A stretch of DNA of 64,000 bases. Origin: Astrocystis sublimbata (Eukaryota > Ascomycota > Sordariomycetes > Xylariales > Xylariaceae). The notes below the pieces were generated by a model, which did not search any database, was not told where the DNA came from, and saw nothing but the letters and a program-made list of their open reading frames with translations. Below are positions 49,029 through 58,713 of this stretch, piece by piece; positions within the stretch are counted from its first letter, which is position 1, and each line of letters opens with the position of its first letter. The stretch lies in NCBI GenBank assembly GCA_022453515.1, contig JAJNNY010000016.1, positions 124,001 through 188,000 of the forward strand, in the 5' to 3' direction. Made by a program: the position numbers and the translations under genes.

Positions 49029-51719
49029 CCCTACCTCGCCTCACCAAGGGGACCGTCATCCGCGGATTGCGCCTACGCTGACACTCCGATATAGGTCTAC
49101 AAGACCACCTCTGTTGTGCGGCAGCTCGGCCGGAGTGACGCCACCGGCCTGGCATCCGTTACCATGACCATCACCGTCTTCCGACAATTCCTTCGCGAGG
49201 CTCTCTTCAAGCTTGGGAAGCGCATCGAGATATATGGGAATCCAGGCTCTCGAATGAACTGGAAGGTCGTCAAGCAGGCCTCGCCCGGCAATCTACAAGA
49301 CGTCGAGGATGACCTCGGCGGCCAGTTCGACTCGGCTCCTATGATTCTCGCCGTCAAGATATCCGCCAAGGCTACAGAGGCTAGGAGCGTCGGTGTATGT
49401 TTCGCCGATGCCAGTGTACGAGAGCTAGGTGTCAGCGAATTCCTCGACAACGACTTGTATTCCAACTTCGAGGCCCTCCTCATCCAGCTCGGCGTCAAGG
49501 AGTGTCTGATTCAATTCGACAAGGCCGAAAAGGAAAAAGATACCGAGCTAGCCAAACTACGTCACATAATCGACAATTGCGGCATCGCCATCGCAGAGCG
49601 CCCCGCCGGTGACTATGCCACCAAGGACATCGAGCAAGATCTGGCCCGGCTGCTGAAGGATGAGCGGTCTGCCACCATGCTTCCCCAGACCGACTTGAAG
49701 CTGGCTATGGCTTCATCAGCGGCCTTGATCAAGTACCTCGGCGTCCTGCAAGATCCCGCCAATTTTGGCCAATATCAGCTCTATCAACATGACTTGTCTC
49801 AATACATGAAGTTAGATGCTGCCGCGCTGAAGGCTCTGAATCTGATGCCCGGTCCAAGGGACGGCTCCAAGAACATGAGCTTATTCGGATTGCTGAATCA
49901 CTGTAAGACTCCACTCGGAAGTCGGTTACTGTCGCAGTGGCTCAAGCAGCCGCTCATGAGCAAGGATGCCATCGAAAAGCGGCAGCAACTAGTCGAGGCC
50001 TTCGTCAATGACACCGAGCTGCGGCAAACTATGCAAGAAGAACACCTCAAATCAGTGCCTGACCTCTACCGCTTGTCTAAGCGGTTCCAGCGCAGTAAGG
50101 CTAATCTAGAGGACGTCGTGAGAGCCTACCAGGTTGTGATCCGACTACCGGGCTTCCTAGGCACACTGGAAGGAATCATGGACGAGACATATAAAGACCC
50201 TCTGGACGAGGCTTACACGAACAAACTCAGAGGTCTCAGTGACAGCCTCGGGAAGCTCGCTGAAATGGTCGAGACCACTGTTGATCTTGACGCCCTCGAT
50301 AACCATGAGTTCATAATCAAACCAGAATTCGATGACAGTCTGCGGATTGTCCGAAAGAAATTGGATAAACTTCAATCCGACATGGACAAAGAGTTCCGCA
50401 ACGCCGCAGATGATTTGAATCAAGAAGAGAACAAGAAGATATTTCTGGAGAATCACAAGGTACACGGATGGTGCATGCGGCTGACCAGGACAGAAGCCGG
50501 GTGCATCCGCAACAACTCCAGATACCAAGAGTGCTCCACTCAGAAGAACGGCGTCTACTTCACTACCAAGACGCTGCAAAGCTACCGCCGAGAATTTGAC
50601 CAGCTGTCTCAGACTTATAACAGAACGCAGAGCAGCCTGGTCAACGAAGTCGTAGGTGTTGCGGCCTCGTACTGCCCGGTATTGGAGCAGCTCGCTGGCG
50701 TATTGGCTCACCTAGACGTCATTGTGTCTTTCGCTCACTGCTCAGTCCATGCCCCTACCTCCTATGTGAGGCCGATGATACACAGCCGCGGTCAAGGATC
50801 AACTATCCTAAAGGAGGCGCGCCATCCATGCATGGAAATGCAAGATGATGTTCAATTTATCACAAATGATGTTGAAATGAAGCGAGGCGAGTCATCGTTT
50901 TTGATCATCACAGGGCCGAACATGGGAGGCAAGTCGACATATATCCGCCAGATTGGTGTCGTCGCTTTAATGGCACAGATCGGATGTTTTGTCCCTTGCT
51001 CCGAGGCCGAGCTTACCATCTTCGACTCGATACTTGCTCGAGTCGGCGCAAGTGATTCACAGCTCAAAGGTGTGTCAACGTTCATGGCAGAAATGCTCGA
51101 GACGGCCAATATCCTGAAATCGGCAACCAGTGAGTCCTTGATCATCATTGACGAGCTGGGTCGTGGCACATCTACGTATGATGGATTCGGTCTAGCATGG
51201 GCCATATCGGAGCATATCGTGAAGGAAATCGGCTGCTTCGCCACCTTTGCTACGCATTTCCACGAGCTCACCGCGCTCGCCGACCAGTACCCCCAGGTGC
51301 GAAATCTGCATGTGACTGCGCATATCTCGGGCTCCGAGTCCAGCGGCACACCTGCACCTGACGCCAAGCGCGAGGTCACGCTGCTGTACAAGGTCGAACC
51401 CGGCATCTGCGATCAGTCCTTCGGTATACACGTTGCGGAGCTGGTGCGGTTCCCGGACAAGGTCGTACGCATGGCAAAGCGAAAGGCGGACGAGCTCGAG
51501 GACTTCACGTCCAAACACGAAGACGGCGTCCTGCAATACAGCAAACAGGACGTCGAAGAGGGTAGCGCGAGACTGAAGGAAGTCCTCGTCCAGTGGAAGA
51601 ACGATGTTAAGGGGGGTCAGATGAGCAAAGACGAGATGATTACGCGCATGCGAGAACTGGTCAAGGCGGACGAGAAGCTTCTCGCTAATCCGTTCTTCAC
51701 TGCTGTAAAGGCGCTCTGA
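48755..51719 (+). CDS. MSH2: DNA mismatch repair protein Msh2
   Basis: Exons 48,755-48,778, 48,851-48,982 and 49,095-51,719 give 926 residues, normal for fungal Msh2. Msh2 pairs with Msh3 or Msh6 to recognise mismatches and small loops in the nucleus. The N-terminal mismatch-binding and connector domains begin HGFIRYFKSLP and run to about residue 300; the lever/clamp region carries LLSQWLKQPL. The ATPase domain has Walker A GPNMGGKST at residues 659-667, Walker B IIIDELGRGTSTYDG (Asp738, Glu739), and ATHFHELTAL. Typical C-terminal helix-turn-helix sequence is at the end. Exon 1 is only 8 codons. Intron 2 contains a run of 29 C, which makes the locus unusual. All catalytic residues look intact. 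Confidence 0.97.
48998..49026 (+). repeat. C29 homopolymer in MSH2 intron 2
   Basis: An uninterrupted run of 29 C starts 16 bases after the intron-2 donor, inside the 112-nt intron. Homopolymers of this length are very unstable and hard to sequence, so the exact length is uncertain. Confidence 0.85.
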
Positions 51720-52655
51720 TTTCTTGCCCTGGTTGTCGCTTACCCGTGAATTATGTTCTGACGTTGGGGAATAAACGGAATAGGAATTGGGGACATTGGT
51801 GAGCGCTTACGGATATGTCCAAGTAGATTGAACATTAAACTCGCATGTGAAGAACACATGAAAATCTGGCCCGACTGTCAGCGTTGCTCGGATGATTGAT
51901 AGTCATATAATAAGTCAATTGTGCTGACACATTATGTCACATCACTAGAAGTGGCCGGCAGAGACTCCGTCCGACTTGTATCAAGTTAAAATCTAATGCA
52001 GGTGTTGCTTGAAAACACTGCATTAGCGACGCAGTAGTTGACATTTCTGCGCCCGCGTTTACATTTACCTGCTATAGCTGTTACATACTCTCACGACATG
52101 GCAGAGTTGATGTCGATGGTCTAGAAATAGCGACGCTTCAGACCCTCAATACAGGCCTTGAGGATGCTTAATGTTCGTAGCCACAGCCCGCCCAGCGGTT
52201 ACTTATGGCGTGCGTCGCAGGCCAGCCAAATATTCCAAGTACATATTCGACACATACCGCCATCATGAAGAATGCCATTGCATGATTCAATTACACCGTG
52301 GGTTTGGAAATCTTGATAGCAACTGGTCAGGAGCTGTGTTGTTCATAGATAAAATATCGCGCTGTTGGATAGATAGGCTGTCTAAAGCTTGATTCGTCTT
52401 GGTGACATGCAATCAATCTTAAAGTACCTACACTAAAAGACAAGAAGCACTCGATAGTCTAAGCCTACATGAACTGCCTGCCTATATGGGTACTTGTTGA
52501 AATTATTCTGTGAGATCAAGTCAATAGACATGGTTGGGGAGATCATTCGATTGCGGTCGGAGTTATAGACAACGATTAATTACATTGACACCCCGCAATA
52601 TAGAACTTTCTATCGACACCATCGATTAATAATATCTGGTTAAGGCCTGATCAAA
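51720..52655. other. Intergenic, MSH2 3' end to tRNA-Thr
   Basis: About 940 bases, AT-rich toward the tRNA. Short frames only. No gene was seen. Confidence 0.5.
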
Positions 52656-52727
52656 GCCCGCTTGGCTCACCGGTAGAGCGCCTCACTAGTAATGAGGAGG
52701 CAACTGGTTCGACTCCAGTAGTGGGCA
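52656..52727 (+). tRNA. tRNA-Thr (anticodon AGT)
   Basis: The full cloverleaf folds: 7-bp acceptor stem GCCCGCT/AGTGGGC with one G-T, D-stem GCTC/GAGC, anticodon stem CCTCA/TGAGG with loop CTAGTAA (anticodon AGT, Thr), T-stem ACTGG/CCAGT with loop TTCGACT (B-box GGTTCGACTCC), and discriminator A. No intron. It is convergent with the tRNA-Gly 233 bases away. Confidence 0.95.
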
Positions 52728-52749
52728 GAAGTTTATCTTATTATGTCGG

Positions 52750-52754
52750 TTTTT
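52750..52754 (+). terminator. Pol III terminator of tRNA-Thr
   Basis: The first T5 run after the tRNA-Thr 3' end, 23 bases downstream, in the loop of a short inverted repeat. Confidence 0.55.
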
Positions 52755-52932
52755 AACTAATAAGATATTATTTATATTATTTTTATATATTAAATAAAAT
52801 ATTTTTATTTAAATATAATAAAACAAAGTTTTCTTATTATTTAGGTTTGTTTTTATTTATTTATAAAATATAAAATAATAAGAAAATACTTAAGCTATGA
52901 AATTAAATATTTAGAATATGTAAGAGATTTGT

Positions 52933-52950
52933 TCTAGTGTTAACACTAGA
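52933..52950. repeat. 18-base perfect palindrome beside tRNA-Gly
   Basis: TCTAGTGTTAACACTAGA is its own reverse complement and ends ten bases before the tRNA-Gly 3' end. Confidence 0.85.
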
Positions 52951-52959
52951 GGCTGGTTA

Positions 52960-53030
52960 TGCATCAGCCGTGAATCGAACACGGGGCCCATCGATGGCAA
53001 CGATGGATTTTACCACTAAACCACTGATGC
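52960..53030 (-). tRNA. tRNA-Gly (anticodon GCC)
   Basis: Read on the minus strand the cloverleaf is complete: acceptor GCATCAG/CTGATGC, D-arm with GTTTAGTGGTA, anticodon stem CATCG/CGATG with loop TTGCCAT (GCC, Gly), T-arm CCGTG TTCGATT CACGG, discriminator A at 52,960. No intron. The nearest minus-strand T4 run is about 75 bases downstream, inside the AT-rich island, so the primary transcript may have a long trailer. Confidence 0.95.
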
Positions 53031-53366
53031 CTTGACGATCTTACTCGCGCTGTTGATTGTGCTCCGGTAAGTTACGTTAAGAAGTAGCAAAGGCAGGTTT
53101 TCCAACTCCAACTCAAGTCATCGCACCAGCAGCTATCAAACCATACAAGGGAACAATACTAACTTAGCTGAACAAGTCAAATGATATTCCACAGAGATGT
53201 TGATCCAATTCTATCAATAACCGCATCTTCTTCACAGCGTGGAATATATGCCAATAGCACCGCAAAAGCGGTGATGAGGCCAGAATTAAGAATGATGCCT
53301 TAAGAAGCAACGACAGCCGATCGATCGCACGGGTATTCAAGATATCAACCAGAAAATATAGTCTAT
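53031..53366. other. Short intergenic, tRNA-Gly to HET 3' end
   Basis: 336 bases with no gene seen; they include the HET gene 3' UTR and the tRNA upstream flank. Confidence 0.5.
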
Positions 53367-55427
53367 CTATACAATGCGCAACATTGTCTCTCGTCTATGC
53401 ACTTTCATGTACTCTCCATCCATGATCCCAAAAACATAGACCTCGCCAACCAACCGGTGGTATGCCCCGTCTTCGCCCTCTTCGGTGCGTCTAAAAGCGA
53501 AGGGTACCGAGGAGCCGTAGGGGATAGCAATCGTGTCCCCAACCGCGAGCCCCGCGGGCCCTAGGCCAATGTAACCGTTATTTGAGCGAAACGGCCGCCG
53601 CCCTGCCATCCAAGCCATTGCCGCAGTATACGGTATGCTCAGGTTCGGACCGTTGGATTTCGCTTCAGCAGGAGCAGGCAGCTCTTCATTCTCCTGCGGC
53701 TCTGCAGCGGCGCCGTCGTCATTGTCGTCGTCTCCCGTCTCTGTGGGAAATAACGCCTCAGCAGTCTTCCTGTAGCCCTCGATCGTGGAAGTAGATGCCC
53801 TCGTGAACGCGTTAGGCCCGGGGTTGCTCTCGATGTCGCCGACCGAGATCTTGGCTAGCGCGACCGCTTCCTGTTCTGCGAAGTAAGGCGAGCTGATAGA
53901 CGCCGTCGAATCCTCCCAGAACTGCTTGATTTCCGATAAATAGGTGCGCTGCTGTTCAGTACTTTCGGCTTCGTCAGGCTGATACGGTGTTCCGGCTTCC
54001 TGCACCTGGTCGACAATGCCAGCTTTTACAGAAATCCGGCCAGGGGCGTCGGTTTCAACGCGGTAATAACGGATGTCCGCTGGACCACAGGCGTTGAAAG
54101 GTCGTTCGGCTAACCCCAGGTACGCCGGTGGCAATCGCACATTTGCCCAGTCCACGGCCCACGATGTCGAGTCGTCGCCCGCGGTTGTCGTGCCACGTGC
54201 TAGTTGTAAGATTCTCGGGTTTTTCTGAAGTAATGCCGCTGACGTCTCAGCGTCGACTTGGCCGGGGTCCTTGCTATAGTCTACTACGATGCCTAGCTGT
54301 GGTATGTCGGTGGCCAGGCATAGCAGGGCGTAGACTCTGTCACGCGGATTGTCAACTCGGAGGTTGGGTCGGTCTTCCACCGGGGCAGCATAGAATTGAC
54401 TGAGAAGCGTGAGTAGAGGAACATCCGGTGATTTGAGCCAAGACACGGCGTCTTTTCGATAGTCGTCGCGCCGGCTGATGACTCGCAGTGCAGGCGAATG
54501 TGAGAGGTTGGAGACCTCCTCGCTACTGAGCACGGAATTGGACGCGCCTGTCTTGGGGTTGGTGGCGGCTGCGAGCCACTTTGAATACATTAGGTGGTTG
54601 ATGATGTGATCTAGAGCTCGGGCGGCCGAGGAGAAGTGGTCGAGCGCCAAACCATGTCTCCCGCAGACAACAACGCCTTTGTGCGTCAAGCAGAGCTCGA
54701 CGAAAGACCACAGCTCCGTCCAATACGTGCGTTCCATCAGGGCCTTGAGAGGGGCTCGAAGTGAATCGAGCTCCTGTTGCAACTCGAGTGGTTCTGCGCT
54801 GCCCGGGGTCGTCGAGGCAGAGTTAGTATTGACGAAGCGAGACGGAAGCACCTTCTGGGCGAGTTGGAGCCCGGCTTGGGGAGTCCAGTTTGTGACATAA
54901 GCACTGAGAGTGAGCTGTTCATCGGCAAGCCGCCTCAACGCTTTCATGGCCTCGTCGCTCCTGTCGGCTGTCCCGCCCAACCAGATGAAGGACTTCTCGG
55001 CGGCGGCGAAGATGTGCGTCAATTGGGCGACCTGCACCGACTTTTCCCTCTCGTTCTCATCTGCATGATTTATGCAAAGTGCATCGATCCACACAACGAC
55101 TGCGTCCGTCTGTGTTTGAAGATGTTGAAGGACTTCGTATAGGCCGGCTGAGACGGGGACGGCGGTCCCATTCACGAGAACCGATCTTGACTCGTCAACT
55201 GCATCCGCCGAGTGCCAGCGGTGCGCGACAACAGTAAAGCGCGGATGCTCCTTTAACTCTGCGAGTCTCAAGAAGCAATGTATCGCATCTGGTGGCGCTT
55301 CGGACCTTGACGCTGTGTATTGCCGAGGCTGGATTGTGAGTAGGCGAATGCGACCGTTTTTCTCCTTTAGCCGTGTCTGGAGATAGAGGTGCTGCCTCCA
55401 GACCTCCTCGGCTTTGATATCGCTCAT
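53367..55427 (-). CDS. HET-domain protein with internal 2A-like motif
   Basis: A single-exon 686-residue protein. The HET (heterokaryon incompatibility) domain runs from about residue 64 (FTVVAHRWHSA) through VVWIDALCINHADENEREKS (about 111-130), QVAQLTHIF, and SFIWLGG (about 146-152). Downstream are the conserved TELWSFVEL, NPRDRVYALLCLATD and GYIGLGPAGLAVGD ... RLVGEVYVFGIMDGE pieces common to large HET proteins. HET proteins mediate non-self recognition and can trigger programmed cell death in fused cells; the partner allele is unknown. The first of the usual Q in the ICINQ motif is H here. Residues 531-538 read D-I-E-S-N-P-G-P, a complete 2A ribosome-skipping signature, between the HET part and the C-terminal module. 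The frame is intact and no intron is needed. Confidence 0.92.
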   Translation of the reverse strand: MSDIKAEEVWRQHLYLQTRLKEKNGRIRLLTIQPRQYTASRSEAPPDAIHCFLRLAELKEHPRFTVVAHRWHSADAVDESRSVLVNGTAVPVSAGLYEVLQHLQTQTDAVVVWIDALCINHADENEREKSVQVAQLTHIFAAAEKSFIWLGGTADRSDEAMKALRRLADEQLTLSAYVTNWTPQAGLQLAQKVLPSRFVNTNSASTTPGSAEPLELQQELDSLRAPLKALMERTYWTELWSFVELCLTHKGVVVCGRHGLALDHFSSAARALDHIINHLMYSKWLAAATNPKTGASNSVLSSEEVSNLSHSPALRVISRRDDYRKDAVSWLKSPDVPLLTLLSQFYAAPVEDRPNLRVDNPRDRVYALLCLATDIPQLGIVVDYSKDPGQVDAETSAALLQKNPRILQLARGTTTAGDDSTSWAVDWANVRLPPAYLGLAERPFNACGPADIRYYRVETDAPGRISVKAGIVDQVQEAGTPYQPDEAESTEQQRTYLSEIKQFWEDSTASISSPYFAEQEAVALAKISVGDIESNPGPNAFTRASTSTIEGYRKTAEALFPTETGDDDNDDGAAAEPQENEELPAPAEAKSNGPNLSIPYTAAMAWMAGRRPFRSNNGYIGLGPAGLAVGDTIAIPYGSSVPFAFRRTEEGEDGAYHRLVGEVYVFGIMDGEYMKVHRRETMLRIV
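53814..53840 (-). other. 2A-type ribosome-skipping motif (GDIESNPGP)
   Basis: Codons for residues 530-538 of the HET protein. The motif matches the D-(V/I)-E-x-N-P-G-P core of 2A peptides exactly; in active 2As no peptide bond forms between the final Gly and Pro while the ribosome continues. Skipping would occur between Gly537 and Pro538, giving products of 537 and 149 residues. The upstream context (AVALAKISVG) is hydrophobic/helical as in many 2As but lacks the common double Leu. Whether it works is untested. Confidence 0.6.
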
Positions 55428-56184
55428 CTTGGTGCAAACAAGAGCCGAAGATGTACCAAGGGATGAGTGTCTTATGAGAATACTTGCATAGGGGCCACGT
55501 TCGTCTCAGGATGGATCTTTGTAAGACCGATGTAGATAGGTAGAATACAGCAGGCAGGCAACCTGAGGTCCACATGTTAGTACCTAGTACGGGCCTACCT
55601 AAAGCCTAGAGGTAAGGAGTATACCTACCCGTACAGTAGCCCGCCAAGTGAGTGGATGAGTGTGCTGACTGACCTCAGTGAGCCAGGCCCGCCAGGCTCG
55701 TGCTTATTTTATTGAACCTTAAATGGAGGCTGGAAGTCGGCGTCGATCTTATGGAAATTTATATTTTTAGACAGCTAGTTATGTTCTTTTTAAAGAAGTC
55801 CACGCAACTGGCTGTCCAGGCCCATGCCAGATGCCCGCAGGGCCGGCTGGTGCCTAAGGTTCGCACCACCCCGTCCTACGCCTAACAGTTTAGGCAGGCA
55901 GCTTACAAGATTATGGTCGACGAAGCTGCGGTTTGGGATAAACTCAAGTATTATCTGGATCAAGGTCGAGGATGAGGCGGATGTAGACATTTGATTAAAC
56001 CATTAATTCTAGTGCTTCCAATATCGTTGGTAGCAGATTGCCACAACATATGATGATATCTAAGGTATTATGCGGCAATGGAGTGCTGCGCTCAGCGTGA
56101 TATGTGAGTATGTGAGTATGTGATGTTCACGTGTTGCTGGGGTTGACGGCCCTATTCGTCAATATAACACCCAGCCCAGCCACA
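55428..56184. other. Intergenic, HET promoter and 2EXR 3' end
   Basis: TAGGTA/GTACC words cluster at about 55,575-55,630, just upstream of the HET gene. No gene was seen. Confidence 0.5.
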
Positions 56185-58086
56185 TTACCACCCGTCCTGA
56201 CCGCCGTCCTCTTCCCCGGCCGAATCTGGAAACTCGGCATCATACGATCCCCGTTCATCCTCATCGCCGTACTGTTCATCCTCGTCAAGCTCCTCGTCAG
56301 AGATCGAGGAGTCGCCTTCTGGAGAGACCGGCACGTCGGACCGAAATTGGGTTAATTTCGCGAATAGCGATACCGGCGCCGTAACTCGGGGTCGCTCTTC
56401 GTCTCCTTCATCCCCATCCTCATCCTGGTCCTCATCCTCATCCTGGTCCTCATCCTGGTCCTCGTCCTCGTCCTCGCCGGTGTCGGTTTCCTCGTCTTCA
56501 CTGTCCAAGAGAGCACGTCGTGATTGTATTCGATTGGGAGCTCTCTTCACCCCCGGACTTGCATCACTTCCACTGCCGCCCTCATCATCTTCGCTATCCG
56601 AGACTACGAGACGTGCACGTTTTGTACGCCGGTTCCTAGTATTCGAGGGGCCTGCGTTCTCGCCTTCATCATCATTCCCGCCGTCTTCTTCGTCAGATGA
56701 CACAATACGACGCTTGCGTCTGATAGACTGTTTCGCTGCAAGTGGTTGCTCCTCAAGTGATGGAGAGTCGGAGGCATAATCCTCGTGCTTTGGCTTGGCG
56801 GACGTGGCACCCACTGCATTACTGGTAGATTCATCATCACTCTGATCTTGAAGGGGTGAAAACCCAGTGAATTCGTCCTGATCGAAATCGAGTTTGGCAT
56901 TTTCCTCGGGTTCATCTTCGACAGGTTCATCTTCGTCAGAAGACTCTATAACACCGATGGAGCCTTGAGCCTCATCAACATCGACATCACTACCTTCAGC
57001 ATCGCTATCTTCTTCGACTTCCGAAGAGCTATCAACAACGAAACCGTCCAGCGCATATTCGTCTAAATCGGACTCGCATGACGAATCGCTTGCATCTTCT
57101 CTGTTAAGTCTTTGTTCGTAATAGCGCTTCACCCGCGGGTACGCGCCAGCATCGTGAAAGGGCCCATAGGACGCCAACGGCCACACAGGGATAGGGCCTA
57201 GATCAGGCATCCATTCGAATTGCAGCATGTACTCAGAGCCAACCTGGTGGCGAAAATCTTTATGGAGGGTCGTGTCGGGCCAGCACCAAAAGGATCCGAA
57301 GTATTCATCTCCGGCCTCAAAAATTCCAGAATAGAACTGCTTTGCGGAGTTGGATACGGACCATTCGAGCCTGCGCCGCCCGAGCGTGTCTGGTTCAAAA
57401 CAGCAGAAGAAAGTTCGAAGGTCTGTGGGGAGATAGTCTAGAAGCGGTAGTTCGCGGCTTCGCGAGTATGACATGAGACGCTCGTCGATGGCGATTTGCT
57501 TCGCATCGTGACAGCAGCGCTGTATGACACTGAAAATATCACCGGTCGGGGCGGAGCGATGCATATGAAGGGAAATGATGTCGTTATTATTGAAGCGGAC
57601 TTGGCCGCGGCCGTTTCTGAGTTGGATGACATGAGGATAGTGCAATAGAGCAATGTGCCGAGATTCCGCAGAGGTGGCAAGGAGCTTTCTTGATGGTCTG
57701 ATTATCTCATCCAATTCCACAGTTTCCCAAAGTTCGACGTTCCCGCCATACTCGACGATGTTGAAGTCCAGAACCCGGGTTTTGAATTGCATGTAGGGGT
57801 CAAAAGCTTCCCATATGAGACCACGAAGCTCCGAGGGCAAACGTGAAAATTGCGGGAAAGACCATTGCGCGCGACAACTCTTGCTGATGCCGCCATAGTT
57901 ATGACCGGCATCATACTCGTCCTCCTCCCCGTCCTCCCCGTCCTCGTCATCACCATGGGAATCATCCGCCTCCAAATCGAAGAAGGCACCCTCTTGGTCG
58001 GTCTCCGACTCATCCGGGTCCTCTCCTATCGAGCTACCAGCAGCACTAGACGGAAACCCATCATCGGGATCAGACTGGTCGGACAT
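56185..58086 (-). CDS. 2EXR-domain protein with long acidic tail
   Basis: Single-exon 633-residue protein. After an acidic N-terminus a 2EXR-type domain begins at about residue 77: FPQFSRLPSELRGLIWEAF, followed by RVLDF, RPSRKLLATSAESRHIALLHYP. This fungal domain, expanded in Pezizomycotina, has no established biochemical function. From about residue 340 to the end the protein is very rich in Asp, Glu and Ser, with KRKRRIV-type basic patches that look like nuclear-localisation signals and DEDEDQ repeats near residues 540-560. It probably localises to the nucleus; its role is unknown. Confidence 0.8.
   Translation of the reverse strand: MSDQSDPDDGFPSSAAGSSIGEDPDESETDQEGAFFDLEADDSHGDDEDGEDGEEDEYDAGHNYGGISKSCRAQWSFPQFSRLPSELRGLIWEAFDPYMQFKTRVLDFNIVEYGGNVELWETVELDEIIRPSRKLLATSAESRHIALLHYPHVIQLRNGRGQVRFNNNDIISLHMHRSAPTGDIFSVIQRCCHDAKQIAIDERLMSYSRSRELPLLDYLPTDLRTFFCCFEPDTLGRRRLEWSVSNSAKQFYSGIFEAGDEYFGSFWCWPDTTLHKDFRHQVGSEYMLQFEWMPDLGPIPVWPLASYGPFHDAGAYPRVKRYYEQRLNREDASDSSCESDLDEYALDGFVVDSSSEVEEDSDAEGSDVDVDEAQGSIGVIESSDEDEPVEDEPEENAKLDFDQDEFTGFSPLQDQSDDESTSNAVGATSAKPKHEDYASDSPSLEEQPLAAKQSIRRKRRIVSSDEEDGGNDDEGENAGPSNTRNRRTKRARLVVSDSEDDEGGSGSDASPGVKRAPNRIQSRRALLDSEDEETDTGEDEDEDQDEDQDEDEDQDEDGDEGDEERPRVTAPVSLFAKLTQFRSDVPVSPEGDSSISDEELDEDEQYGDEDERGSYDAEFPDSAGEEDGGQDGW
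56403..56476 (-). repeat. Coding minisatellite, Asp/Glu/Gln repeat
   Basis: Imperfect tandem units of CTCATCCTGGTC-type 12/18-mers on the plus strand encode alternating DED, QDE blocks of the acidic tail of the 2EXR protein; likely length-variable between strains. Confidence 0.75.
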
Positions 58087-58713
58087 GCTGAGAGGTGCAG
58101 TTGGCGGAGGAGACAGCGATGATAAAGAGGAACGCCGGTGGGCGACGCGTAGATGACATGTCGCCGGGCGCGACCAGGTGGGGCTCTGCTTAGCAGAGCA
58201 TACCTAAGTGCCTAGGTAGGAAAGTACCTAGACCTAGGCAGGAGCTGCTGTACCGAGTCTTGCGCTGCAGACAGGCATGACAGGGTGGGGTGATCTCCAG
58301 CTAGGTACCTACCTACAGGCGGGACAGGTAGGTAAGGTTACTACTAACAGTGAACACCAGCTTCCATTCATTTATTTATGTACATCCTGTAATTATCTAC
58401 AATCATCCTGCCGGTAATGAGGCAATACCTCCCCAGTCTCTTAAACCACAAGGTACAACCCATTGATATTCTCGGTCAAGTCCTATCATCTTAGGCTAGG
58501 TAGGCACTGGTATGGCCATCACATTGTGAAGTGTGCCAAAGGCCGTCCCTACCTAGTACCTGTGACAATCACACCCGTCCTACATACATATATGTAGGCA
58601 GGCAGGCAGGTAGCTAAAGCATGTACGAGATATGCGTGAAGCTCTGTAGCATTGACCATGACATCCAGTCCACATGTGCCTAGTACTCCATCGTGCTCGC
58701 TTCCGTCCCCGGA
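58087..58713. other. Intergenic rich in TAGGTA/GGTACC words
   Basis: Repeated CCTAGG, GTACCTA and TAGGTAGG words (58,203-58,330 and 58,490-58,620). It includes the 2EXR promoter and the 3' end of the next gene. No gene was seen. Confidence 0.55.

Larger units (their letters stand above)
52728..52959. repeat. AT-rich island with inverted repeats between two tRNAs
   Basis: This 232-base segment is overwhelmingly A and T, in sharp contrast with the surrounding DNA. It contains three inverted-repeat structures: TATCTTATT/AATAAGATA (52,734-52,742 and 52,759-52,767), a perfect 14-base pair TTTTCTTATTATTT/AAATAATAAGAAAA (52,829-52,842 and 52,873-52,886), and an 18-base palindrome near the tRNA-Gly end. 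It could be a degenerate mobile insertion near tRNA genes, a mitochondrial insert, or simple sequence decay. Confidence 0.7.
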
